Program-made: the position numbers and the translations under genes
The notes under the pieces: generated by a model
What the model saw: the letters and a program-made list of their open reading frames with translations, nothing else
Told to the model about the DNA's origin: nothing
The model's database searches: none
Shown: positions 1-6,656 of the stretch, piece after piece
How positions within the stretch are numbered: the stretch's first letter is position 1
How the letters are laid out: the number at the start of each line of letters is the position of its first letter
Assembly: GCA_947457445.1 (NCBI GenBank)
Contig: CANGVO010000030.1
Coordinates: 1 to 9,590 of the forward strand
Origin: Actinomycetota bacterium
Lineage (GTDB): Bacteria > Actinomycetota > Actinomycetes > Nanopelagicales > Nanopelagicaceae
Length of the DNA stretch: 9,590 nucleotides
Direction: 5' to 3'

Positions 1-75
1 GCCCCATAGCTCAGTTGGTAGAGCGCCGAACTGTTAATTCGGATGTCCCTGGATCGAGGCCAGGTGGGGCAGCCA
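1..75 (+). tRNA. tRNA-Asn (anticodon GTT), first base missing
   Basis: The cloverleaf can be folded by hand. The anticodon stem CCGAA/TTCGG (26-30 with 38-42) closes the loop CTGTTAA, giving anticodon GTT at 33-35, which reads Asn codons AAC/AAU. The T-stem is CCTGG/CCAGG (48-52 with 60-64). The acceptor strand GCCCCA (1-6) pairs with TGGGGC (65-70), and A71 is left to pair with a T that must lie one base before the window. G72 is the discriminator, as expected for tRNA-Asn, and CCA is encoded at 73-75. The T-loop reads ATCGAGG, so position 54 is A instead of the near-universal T. The gene is otherwise normal. It lies 37 bases upstream of the next gene on the same strand. Confidence 0.95.
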
Positions 76-85
76 GCACGATATT

Positions 86-91
86 TATAGT
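86..91 (+). promoter_or_regulatory. Possible -10 element upstream of the DoxD-Rieske gene
   Basis: TATAGT differs at one base from TATAAT. It would place a transcript start near base 98, about 15 bases before the ATG at 113. No matching -35 is seen, because that position lies inside the tRNA gene. Read-through from the tRNA is the alternative. Confidence 0.3.
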
Positions 92-112
92 TCAAGGGTC
101 TAAATTTCACTT

Positions 113-973
113 ATGAACCTCAAACAATCCTGGCGTAATCAATTGTGGCCGCTACGAGTAATGCGAGTTTGGCTCGGCGCTACTTGGATTTACGCCGGTT
201 GGGATAAAGCAAGTGATCCAGGATTTCTAAAAGCTGGTTCATCAACATTTATAGGCGGACAACTTTCTGCGTACGCCCAAAGTTCTCCGGTTGGTTTTGC
301 AATAAATAAGATGTTGGAACATTCAACTCAAATTGGCATTTTCGTAATGATTGCGGAATTCGCAATTGGATTTGCGACTCTGCTTTGGATCGCCCCAACC
401 TGGGCAGCGTTTGGTGGCTTTGCTATGTCACTTAGTTTGTGGCTGGCCAGCAGTTGGCATGTAAAACCATATTTCTTAGCTAGCGATTCTGCATACACAA
501 TTTTGTGGCTTGTTTACTTCTTATTCCTATACGGTTCAAGACGAAAGAGCAACGTTTCACTTGATCGCCGTGGGTTTATCCGCATCAGTGGTGTGGCGGC
601 TCTTGCGATCGCTGCTGCTGGACTTGGAAAATTAATTCCAAAATCGGAAGTCAAAGCACCTGCTGCTTCTGGATCAAAAAAGATTATTAAAGAGGTAGCA
701 CTTAAAGTTGGCGACACCCACAATTTCGTATCGAAGGCCGGAACGCCTGCAGTTTTGTTTAAAACCAAGACTGGCGTATTCGCTTACTCCGCAGTTTGCA
801 CCCACGAAGGTTGCACCGTTCAGTACAACTCAGCATCAAAGCATCTGCAATGCGGCTGTCATGGAGCGGTATTTGATCCTGCAAATGAGGCAAAAGTTTT
901 AGGCGGACCGACAAATACCCCGCTTGCCAAGATCAAGGTGGCTACAGAAGGTGCTTGGATCGTAGAAGCCTAA
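113..973 (+). CDS. Membrane DoxD/DoxX-like and Rieske [2Fe-2S] fusion protein
   Basis: This 286-residue protein has two parts. Residues 12-140 hold about four hydrophobic segments, with the W-Y-A-G-W-D-K start and the SWH..PYF..SD ending typical of DoxX/DoxD-type membrane proteins; DoxD is the small subunit of thiosulfate:quinone oxidoreductase. After a short basic loop, RRGFIRISG (152-160) plus an Ala-rich hydrophobic stretch (161-175) resembles a twin-arginine signal-anchor. The C-terminal part (about 190-286) is a Rieske domain. Its cluster ligands are C229 and H231 (CTHEGC) and C247 and H250 (CGCHG), C234 and C249 are the usual disulfide pair, and a GGPTNTPL proline loop follows at 264-271. 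The likely role is membrane electron transfer on the outer face, possibly with the quinone pool. The substrate is unknown. It is not a normal QcrA, because it is short and lacks that family's three-helix N-terminus. The start is the first ATG after the tRNA, with only a weak AAGGG upstream. Confidence 0.85.
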   Translation: MNLKQSWRNQLWPLRVMRVWLGATWIYAGWDKASDPGFLKAGSSTFIGGQLSAYAQSSPVGFAINKMLEHSTQIGIFVMIAEFAIGFATLLWIAPTWAAFGGFAMSLSLWLASSWHVKPYFLASDSAYTILWLVYFLFLYGSRRKSNVSLDRRGFIRISGVAALAIAAAGLGKLIPKSEVKAPAASGSKKIIKEVALKVGDTHNFVSKAGTPAVLFKTKTGVFAYSAVCTHEGCTVQYNSASKHLQCGCHGAVFDPANEAKVLGGPTNTPLAKIKVATEGAWIVEA

Positions 974-1029
974 TAAACTTTTAAAACAGATCACAGGAAA
1001 CTTTAAGTAAGAAGAGGCATCATCAGACC

Positions 1030-2145
1030 ATGAACCTAAAGAGCACACCTATGAAGGTAACCATCGCATTTGTTACTGGCGTAATTATTGCTGGCGGAGT
1101 AGCGACAGCAGCCACGAATTCAACAGTTAGCAGCGTTACCGTCTGTGCAGATAACCGCACGCAGGCTCTTACTTTGGCTAAGTCAGGCACATGTACCGCG
1201 AATAAAACTGCGATAGAAATTGGCAGCAATTCAATCAATGCCAAGTCAATCTCCGCGTTAGTTACACCTTCTGTGGTTTCGATATCAGTTAAGACTGCTA
1301 ATGGCGGTGGAACCGGTTCTGGTTCAATCTATAAAACCAGTGGAACTTCAAGCTACATAATTACAAATAATCACGTTGTTGAAAGCGCCGTCTCATCGGG
1401 GTCAATCACGGTCGAATTTGCTGATGGCTCAGAGATTGCCGCAACAATTGTCGGACGAGATCGCATGTATGACATTGCTGTATTACAAGTTAAGAAAGGC
1501 AACCTGCCTGCAATTGCACTGGGAGACTCTTCAAAGATCAGCGTTGGCGATGAAGTTCTTGCTATTGGTTCACCTCTGGGATTGGCAAATACTGTTACAC
1601 AAGGAATTATCTCGGCTCTGAATCGTCCTGTTACAGCGGGTACAACTGATTCAACTTCTTATGTAAATGCAATTCAGACTGATGCTGCGATTAATCCTGG
1701 TAATTCAGGCGGTGCACTAGTTGATGCGCAAGGTCGAATTATCGGAGTTAACTCTGCAATTGCCACGCTAACTTCTGGTGGAACCAGTGGAAGTATCGGA
1801 CTTGGTTTCTCAATTCCAATTAACGAAGCTAAACGTGTTATCGATGAAATTATCGCAACCGGTAAATCAACACGACCAGTGATGGGCGTTGTCTTTGATG
1901 ATGTAACGGCGGAAACTCAAGCAAAGATCATTCAGTTAACAAGTGGTGAAGGCGCAGAAAAGGCTGGCGTTCTGGTTGGCTCAATTATTAAATCAATCGA
2001 TGGCGTTAAAATCTCAAATCGTGATGCAGCCATCGTAAAGATTCGCTCTTATGCCCCTGGTTCAGTGATAACAGTTGTCATGACGTTGCCTGATGGCTCG
2101 ACCAAGACTTACAAGATCACATTAGGTACCGCTCCAGCGGTGTAA
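1030..2145 (+). CDS. Secreted HtrA/DegP-type trypsin-like serine protease with one PDZ domain
   Basis: A 371-residue S1C-family protease. Residues 8-28 form a Sec signal peptide (basic start, hydrophobic core, AxA-like end at about residues 25-27). The mature N-terminus carries a short segment with two cysteines, C39 and C55. The protease domain (about 75-275) shows the full triad: H115 in TNNHVV, D148 in YDIAVL and S226 in NPGNSGGAL. One PDZ domain follows at about 282-366, with a VMGVVF carboxylate-binding loop. HtrA proteins degrade or refold damaged proteins outside the membrane, with the PDZ domain sensing exposed C-termini. Many actinobacterial HtrA proteins have a long cytoplasmic N-terminus, which is absent here. 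The start at 1030 has a purine-rich AAGAGG 12 bases upstream; an in-frame ATG at 1051 would begin directly at the signal peptide and is an alternative. The gap to the previous gene is 56 bases, so co-transcription is possible. Confidence 0.93.
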   Translation: MNLKSTPMKVTIAFVTGVIIAGGVATAATNSTVSSVTVCADNRTQALTLAKSGTCTANKTAIEIGSNSINAKSISALVTPSVVSISVKTANGGGTGSGSIYKTSGTSSYIITNNHVVESAVSSGSITVEFADGSEIAATIVGRDRMYDIAVLQVKKGNLPAIALGDSSKISVGDEVLAIGSPLGLANTVTQGIISALNRPVTAGTTDSTSYVNAIQTDAAINPGNSGGALVDAQGRIIGVNSAIATLTSGGTSGSIGLGFSIPINEAKRVIDEIIATGKSTRPVMGVVFDDVTAETQAKIIQLTSGEGAEKAGVLVGSIIKSIDGVKISNRDAAIVKIRSYAPGSVITVVMTLPDGSTKTYKITLGTAPAV

Positions 2146-2166
2146 TGGATCAAATACAAGTGATGA

Positions 2167-2180
2167 GGTAGCGTTCTACC
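2167..2180 (+). promoter_or_regulatory. Hairpin between the presumed ribosome binding site and the ACT gene start
   Basis: GGTAG (2167-2171) pairs with CTACC (2176-2180) around the loop CGTT. It ends one base before the ATG at 2182. The only Shine-Dalgarno-like sequence (GATGAGG, 2162-2168) runs into its left arm. The hairpin could bring the site closer to the start or mask it. The pairing is seen; any function is inferred. Confidence 0.35.
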
Positions 2181-2181
2181 C

Positions 2182-2421
2182 ATGGCGCTATTTCGTTTAC
2201 ATGTATCCCTACCTGATCGTCCTGGTTCACTGGGACTTTTGGCATCTGCAATTGGCGCGGCAGGGGCTGATATTCGCGGTCTCGTTGTTTTAAAGTCCGA
2301 AGATGGCCGGGGATTTGATGAAGTAACTGTTGCGGTTCCAGGAACAGATCCATCCGATTTGGTCGAAGTACTTGGCTCTATCGGGGGCGTAGAAGTTATT
2401 TCTGTAACACCAATTGATTAA
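2182..2421 (+). CDS. Small ACT-domain protein
   Basis: This 79-residue protein is essentially a single ACT domain. It begins with the strand FRLHVSLPDRPGSLGLLA (4-21), carrying the DRPGSLG loop typical of ACT ligand sites. A helix follows, then IRGLVVL and the strand DEVTVAVP, and the protein ends with GGVEVISVTPID. ACT domains bind amino acids or similar small molecules and act as allosteric sensors. In stand-alone form they are often of unknown role. No enzyme domain is attached, and the reading frame is closed by a TGA at 2164, so no upstream start is possible. It lies 36 bases after the protease gene and 8 bases from the convergent galK stop. The family is clear; its ligand and partner are not. 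Confidence 0.8.
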   Translation: MALFRLHVSLPDRPGSLGLLASAIGAAGADIRGLVVLKSEDGRGFDEVTVAVPGTDPSDLVEVLGSIGGVEVISVTPID

Positions 2422-2433
2422 TCTATTGATTAA
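2418..2433. terminator. Possible weak bidirectional terminator at convergent gene ends
   Basis: TTAATC (2418-2423) and GATTAA (2428-2433) form a 6-bp inverted repeat around a 4-base loop, spanning the stop codons of both the ACT gene and galK. The stem is only A/T-rich and there is no clear T-run, so termination here is a guess from position. ATTGATTAA is also a direct repeat at 2413-2421 and 2425-2433. Confidence 0.25.
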
Positions 2434-3563
2434 CTAGTAATTCGCGCTCCCGCGCTGGGCAGCGAAGTGAAGAACCTTGGCTCCTTAAATCCAGAAGCCT
2501 TAAACGCAGCAGCAATTGCTTGCTTTGCTTGATTTATATCTTCAATTTTAAACAATGCGATTGCGCTTCCGCCGAAGCCTCCGCCAATCATCCGTCCGCC
2601 TAGTGACTTATTGGCCAACGATGCATCTACAGCCAAATCGAGTTCTGAACAAGAGATCTCGAATAAATCACGTAAAGAAGCATGCGACTTGGTAAGAATA
2701 TTTCCGACAGTGACGAAATCATTATTCTTAAGGCGATCCACGCATTCGTGAACTCGAGCAATGTCATTGACTATATGTTCTGCGCGCATGTATTCAAGTT
2801 CAGATAATTTGGAACGTGAGTCTTCTAATTGCGAAATTGAACAATCGCGAAGCGCCTTAATTCCTAATTTGGCGGCAGCTGATTCACACGATGCGCGTCT
2901 TTCGGCATATCCACCATCGACTAAGGCGTGATGCGCGCGCGTGTCAATTATCAATAGTTCCAAACCGGCGCTGGCTAAATCTAGTGGGATCTGTTCGGTA
3001 CTTAGATCTCGGCAATCTAGTAAAAGTGCGCTGCCCGCTTGTGCCATAAGCGAGACCGATTGGTCCATGATTCCGCACGGCATTCCGACATATTCATTCT
3101 CGGCGCGTTGTGCCAACTTTGCCAACTGGGCCAACTTTAACTGAGTTTCGAATAGCTCATTTAATCCGAATGCAACCGAGCATTCCAGTGCAGCAGATGA
3201 AGACAGTCCAGCGCCAAGTGCAACATGGCCATCGACCAGGATATCTAGACCGCTTGTAATCTTGTCACCAAAAGCCCAGATAACTCCGCATACATAGCGT
3301 TCCCATTTACCTGCAGCCGTTGGTTTCAAATCATCAAGAGTGGTCTCAAATATTTCATTGCGACGCTGCACCGAAGCGATTCGGATTTTTCTATCTGGGC
3401 GACGGCTTATTGCAGCAAAGGTTCGGTCGCTAATTGCAAAGGGCATTACAAAGCCATCGCAATAATCAACGTGTTCGCCAATTAAATTTACGCGCCCAGG
3501 AGCCTCACAAATGATTTCCGGGTTACCTGAAAAGAGTGCCGTGAAGGTATTTGCTAGCGTCAT
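2430..3563 (-). CDS. galK: Galactokinase
   Basis: A GHMP-family kinase of 377 residues that phosphorylates alpha-D-galactose to galactose 1-phosphate with ATP in the cytoplasm, the first committed step of the Leloir pathway. The galactokinase signature is at 23-43 (G-R-V-N-L-I-G-E-H-x-D-Y...), with R24 as the conserved catalytic arginine. The ATP-binding loop LGAGLSSSAALE lies at 116-127. D167 in GIMDQ is the expected catalytic base. The third motif GGRMIGGGFGG is at 322-332. The length is normal for the family (about 380-390 residues). The start ATG at 3563 lies 5 bases after the galT stop, so the two are co-transcribed and probably translationally coupled. No galR-type regulator, galE, galM or sugar transporter is visible in the window. 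Confidence 0.97.
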   Translation of the reverse strand: MTLANTFTALFSGNPEIICEAPGRVNLIGEHVDYCDGFVMPFAISDRTFAAISRRPDRKIRIASVQRRNEIFETTLDDLKPTAAGKWERYVCGVIWAFGDKITSGLDILVDGHVALGAGLSSSAALECSVAFGLNELFETQLKLAQLAKLAQRAENEYVGMPCGIMDQSVSLMAQAGSALLLDCRDLSTEQIPLDLASAGLELLIIDTRAHHALVDGGYAERRASCESAAAKLGIKALRDCSISQLEDSRSKLSELEYMRAEHIVNDIARVHECVDRLKNNDFVTVGNILTKSHASLRDLFEISCSELDLAVDASLANKSLGGRMIGGGFGGSAIALFKIEDINQAKQAIAAAFKASGFKEPRFFTSLPSAGARITS

Positions 3564-3568
3564 TATTA

Positions 3569-4675
3569 TTAAAGAACTACATCCCGCAATTGACCTGCAG
3601 ATTGTTCAGGCTTTAGATCCATAATGAAAGCGCCCATTGCAGATTCACTACCTGCTAAATACTTTAATTTTCCGGGTGCCCGGCGAACGCAGGTGATCTG
3701 CCAATGAAGTCGAAGTAAATCTCGACCTTCACGAACTGGCGCTTGGTGCCAGGTTGCTATGTAGGCCATTGCGATTCCAAAAACGCCATCGAGTCTGCGC
3801 ATAATTTCCAAGGCGATTGCCGGAAATGCATCAGATTGCTCGGGGGATAGACCCGCTAGATCTGCAACCGGCTTTAGTGGAGCTACATGAATTTCAAATG
3901 GATATCTCGCCGCATACGGGACAAAGGCAACCCATTCTTCGTTCTTAGCGACAATTCGATCGCCATCTTTTAACTCGCGCGCAACAACATCATCGAATAA
4001 GACACGACCAGTATTTTCCTTATGTAATTTGGCGACTGCTAACATTTTTTGAACACGTGGCGGCAGATACGAATACGCATAAATCTGACCATGTGGATGA
4101 AATAAAGTAACGCCTACTTCTTCGCCGCGATTTTCAAATGGAGCGATGTGATGAATGTATGGTTCAAGTGAGAGTTCACGAACTCGATCAGACCAAGCTT
4201 CCAGAAGCACGCGCACGCGTTGCGGAGTTAACTCTGCAAATGAGCCTCCGTGATTATCTGTAAAACAAATTACTTCACATTTGCCTGCTGCAGTTCCGGA
4301 ATCGGTTTCGGTTCCGACCATATCTGGAGCGGCCCAATCTCCATCAGGTTTGCGCAACGAAGGTGATCGGTTATCAAATACAACGACTTCGTAATTCGAA
4401 TCAGGAATTTCGGTAAGCAGATCACCATTTGTTGGACAGAGTGGACACAACTCTTTCGGCGGCAAGAAAACTCGACCTTGGCGATGGGCGGCCATTACTA
4501 CCCATTCATTCACCAACGGATCTAGACGCAATTCACCGATTCCGGGTTGGTCTTCTTGAGGTCGCTGATCTTTTGCTTCGCGAGTTTGACCTTGGGAATC
4601 GTAATAACGGATTGTGCGTCCATCGGCCATCGCCAAGTCGCTACGAATTACACCCGCGTTTAAATTCTTGCCCAT
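3569..4675 (-). CDS. galT: Galactose-1-phosphate uridylyltransferase
   Basis: A HIT-superfamily enzyme of 368 residues that exchanges UMP between UDP-glucose and galactose 1-phosphate, giving UDP-galactose and glucose 1-phosphate. Conserved marks are C77 and C80 (CPLC, first zinc ligands), NRSPSL at 102-107, and the active-site HPHGQ at 193-197, in which H195 is the nucleophile that carries UMP. Others are F-E-I-H at 260-263, H310 in ATWHQAP, and HWQ at 324-326. The N-terminus (DGR..RYYD) matches actinobacterial GalT proteins. It precedes galK by 5 bases. It follows the muramidase gene after 35 bases, a gap that contains a -10-like TAGAGT 8 bases before the ATG and no Shine-Dalgarno. A separate leaderless promoter for galTK is therefore plausible. 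Confidence 0.96.
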   Translation of the reverse strand: MGKNLNAGVIRSDLAMADGRTIRYYDSQGQTREAKDQRPQEDQPGIGELRLDPLVNEWVVMAAHRQGRVFLPPKELCPLCPTNGDLLTEIPDSNYEVVVFDNRSPSLRKPDGDWAAPDMVGTETDSGTAAGKCEVICFTDNHGGSFAELTPQRVRVLLEAWSDRVRELSLEPYIHHIAPFENRGEEVGVTLFHPHGQIYAYSYLPPRVQKMLAVAKLHKENTGRVLFDDVVARELKDGDRIVAKNEEWVAFVPYAARYPFEIHVAPLKPVADLAGLSPEQSDAFPAIALEIMRRLDGVFGIAMAYIATWHQAPVREGRDLLRLHWQITCVRRAPGKLKYLAGSESAMGAFIMDLKPEQSAGQLRDVVL

Positions 4676-4683
4676 AATGGTTA

Positions 4684-4689
4684 ACTCTA
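4684..4689 (-). promoter_or_regulatory. Possible -10 element of a leaderless galTK promoter
   Basis: Read on the minus strand, TAGAGT fits the actinobacterial TANNNT pattern and lies 8 bases before the galT ATG (4675). No Shine-Dalgarno is present. The 9-base element described for 4690-4698 abuts it on the upstream side. Confidence 0.35.
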
Positions 4690-4698
4690 AGGGTTATC
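4690..4698 (+). repeat. AGGGTTATC element, copy A (galT upstream)
   Basis: An exact 9-base match to two other sites in this window (7328-7336 and 7385-7393, both reading AGGGTTATC on the minus strand). This copy sits in the 35-base gap upstream of galT, touching the putative -10 TAGAGT. It could be an operator or a chance match. Confidence 0.35.
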
Positions 4699-4710
4699 GC
4701 CCCGAATTAC

Positions 4711-6339
4711 TTAGTTCTTTATTTGATTTCGGCATCCATCTGTCGTTGGCTTCTTTGTTACCGAAGGAGATGGGGTGGCAGTTGGTTTTTCGCTCTCGCT
4801 TGGTTCCGGTGCTGGACCGATCGCGAATTCAATTGGTAATTTGCTTTCAGCGTGGGTTCCGGTGGCGTCAACAAAACCAATATTGCCAGCCCATAAACCA
4901 GCCGGTATTCCTTTAATGCTTAGCTTCCATGAGCCGCTAGTTGCGCGAACAACTGTTTGTACCGGTTTTGGATTAATCGGCGTTAAAGAATTAACATAAA
5001 AACGAACCGTTCCCGTAACAACTGGGCGACCATCTGGACGGATTACATCTACTTCAAGAGTGACGGGTTTATCTGCGGTAGAGAATTTAATATTTTTATA
5101 GGTGAGTGAAGTTGGTTCATTCCTTGGCATTTGATCTGCAACTTCTGGAACCCAACTTCCTTTAATCAGATTTAAGAATGTGGTTGGGGTTCCGCGGAAA
5201 ACATTTAAGTCCAAGCGAGTGCCTGGAACTCCGTACTTTGGTGCAATTCCACAAGAAGAGTACTGCCAGATAATCCATTGCGATGAACAATTGGCGGTTG
5301 TCCAAGAGTGGACGTAACAGCCACCTTCTTTTAGCCCCGGCTGGGCAATTGGATCTGCTGGATCGATTGCATATTGGGCCAGCCAGAGTGGATATTGACG
5401 CAATTCATCATCACGCACCATGGCACCTTCAAGAAAACTTGGATAAGAATAAATAATTGGAGTGCGCCCTGTTTTTTCTTTTACAACCTTCAGGAAGGTT
5501 TTTGCCCACAAAGTTATCTGTGCTTTCGGAAGATAACGTGAACAAGTTTTACCCGATAAAGCAACACAGTTGTTTTCTAGATCTAGCGCATAAGGAAGAT
5601 CTCGCTCATTAAACCCACCAAGTGCGCCAATTCGCCATATAACTTTCTGCGCTTGTGTTTGCGCATCAATAACTACTTGTTCATCAGTCTTCACATTTGG
5701 CAGAACTGCGTAGTGATAGAAACCTGTGTATAGACCAGCCGCTTGAGCCGCAGAACGATCCATAATTACATATTTCAACGAGAGCGCATCCGCATCATCG
5801 CGGGTATCGGATGCTTTAATCATTACAAATCGCATTCCAGCCGCGTACATCTTTGTAAAATCAATCGGAGCGTCATTGGGGTGCTGCCATCTGCTTACAT
5901 CGGACCCATGTATACGACCGCCGGGTCCAAGTTGATCAACTATCACCATGGATGCGGCATCTGAAATCTCGGCATTTGCTCGAACAGTGATCTCGCGAAT
6001 ATTTGAGTAAATATTTTTATTTCCAATTTTGGCTTTGGCTCGATATTTAACTTTGGCGTCGAGGGCGGTAGCAACGGCAAGCACTTGCCAGGTCCCAACT
6101 CGCGCCGTCTTTGTAGAGAATTTTGTATCTTGCCATTTACCATTTAATTGGATTTGAATTGCAACCTTTATTCCAGATTTCGCGGGTTTCAGATTGCCAT
6201 ACAAAGTAACGGTTGGTTCAGAACCACCAGGGGTTTGCTTCAAAGTCATTGTAATTTTAGATGTGGCTGCCTCTGATGAAACGACTTGCAGCGAGAAAAT
6301 CGCAAGGCTTAAAACTATTAATGAAATAAGACGCTTCAT
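4711..6339 (-). CDS. Secreted GH25 muramidase (lysozyme-like) flanked by Ig-like domains
   Basis: A secreted protein of 542 residues from ATG 6339, or 543 from the adjoining GTG at 6342. Numbering here is from the GTG. Residues 1-25 form a signal peptide (MMKRL, hydrophobic core, cleavage near SEA/A). Residues 27-122 look like a beta-sandwich/Ig-like module. The GH25 domain spans about 143-393. It has D148 in HGSDVSRWQ and the D254/E256 pair in ALDLE, matching the acidic active site of Cellosyl-type muramidases, plus IIWQYS (357-362) and LDLNVF (377-382). A second Ig-like or adhesion-type domain lies at about 408-507. A Pro/Ser/Thr/Glu-rich tail follows, ending in GCRNQIKN. GH25 enzymes cut the MurNAc-GlcNAc bond of peptidoglycan, so cell-wall turnover or attack on other bacteria are both possible. 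The start overlaps the upstream stop as TGATG, or GTGA if GTG is used. Confidence 0.9.
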   Translation of the reverse strand: MKRLISLIVLSLAIFSLQVVSSEAATSKITMTLKQTPGGSEPTVTLYGNLKPAKSGIKVAIQIQLNGKWQDTKFSTKTARVGTWQVLAVATALDAKVKYRAKAKIGNKNIYSNIREITVRANAEISDAASMVIVDQLGPGGRIHGSDVSRWQHPNDAPIDFTKMYAAGMRFVMIKASDTRDDADALSLKYVIMDRSAAQAAGLYTGFYHYAVLPNVKTDEQVVIDAQTQAQKVIWRIGALGGFNERDLPYALDLENNCVALSGKTCSRYLPKAQITLWAKTFLKVVKEKTGRTPIIYSYPSFLEGAMVRDDELRQYPLWLAQYAIDPADPIAQPGLKEGGCYVHSWTTANCSSQWIIWQYSSCGIAPKYGVPGTRLDLNVFRGTPTTFLNLIKGSWVPEVADQMPRNEPTSLTYKNIKFSTADKPVTLEVDVIRPDGRPVVTGTVRFYVNSLTPINPKPVQTVVRATSGSWKLSIKGIPAGLWAGNIGFVDATGTHAESKLPIEFAIGPAPEPSESEKPTATPSPSVTKKPTTDGCRNQIKN

Positions 6340-6608
6340 CACAACTCAAAGATCTTTACTTCAATAGATAAAACTTCCGAGATTGAGGATTTCAAAGCAC
6401 TTTCTAATTTTTCTCGGGTTGGCGAGTACTCATGCCCGCCAGCAAACTTTCGGGCATCTCTGAAATCAAGTGAGAGCACTTGGCCGTCAAAATCGGCAAG
6501 ACGGGCATCGAAATATGCGATCCAAGCTACTCGATCATGGCTTTCTAAATGATCCAGCACATCATTCCAGCGAGCACGGATTTCGATCAAGGTAAGCGGC
6601 GCACTCAT
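6339..6608 (-). CDS. Small protein resembling the C-terminal domain of DNA polymerase III gamma/tau
   Basis: An 89-residue protein, counted from the ATG at 6608. A GTG at 6617 would add three residues. I see no good Shine-Dalgarno for either start. Its pattern is IRARWNDVLDHL (10-21), VAWIAYFDARLADFDGQVLSLDF (27-49) read as two strands, then a charged loop FAGGHEYSPTREKL and a helix ending in VLSIEVKIFEL. This resembles, by eye, the region behind the clamp-loader ATPase part of actinobacterial DnaX (helix with RxxW, then 'A.v..fdg..L.l.f', then 'L..al...lg...i'). It has no ATPase or zinc module, so it is not a working DnaX. It is cytoplasmic, with no signal or membrane segment. It is translationally coupled to the secreted muramidase gene (TGATG overlap), an odd pairing that gives no clear functional hint. 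The similarity is recalled from family patterns and is not an alignment. Confidence 0.55.
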   Translation of the reverse strand: MSAPLTLIEIRARWNDVLDHLESHDRVAWIAYFDARLADFDGQVLSLDFRDARKFAGGHEYSPTREKLESALKSSISEVLSIEVKIFEL

Positions 6609-6641
6609 GCAGGACACTTTACTGGCTTGCGATATTTAGAT

Positions 6642-6656
6642 CGCGTTAGTGACGCG
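6642..6656 (-). promoter_or_regulatory. GC-rich hairpin straddling the response-regulator stop codon
   Basis: CGCGT (6642-6646) and ACGCG (6652-6656) form a perfect 5-bp stem around a 5-base loop that includes part of the TAA stop (6648-6646). No T-run follows on the minus strand, so it is not a canonical terminator. It may act as a weak attenuator or stabilise the mRNA end. Confidence 0.3.

Noticed and set aside
113..973. Cytochrome bc1 Rieske subunit QcrA
   Set aside because: The membrane part is DoxD-like, and no qcrB or qcrC gene is adjacent in the window.
976..1007. AAACTTTTAA and AAACTTTAA near-repeat upstream of the protease gene
   Set aside because: The copies are A/T-rich, short and inexact, so chance explains them. 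No promoter spacing fits convincingly.
4429..4916. Open frames on the + strand across the galT start and muramidase end
   Set aside because: They lie opposite well-supported genes with clear motifs, lack recognisable domains, and their residue content is typical of antisense shadows.
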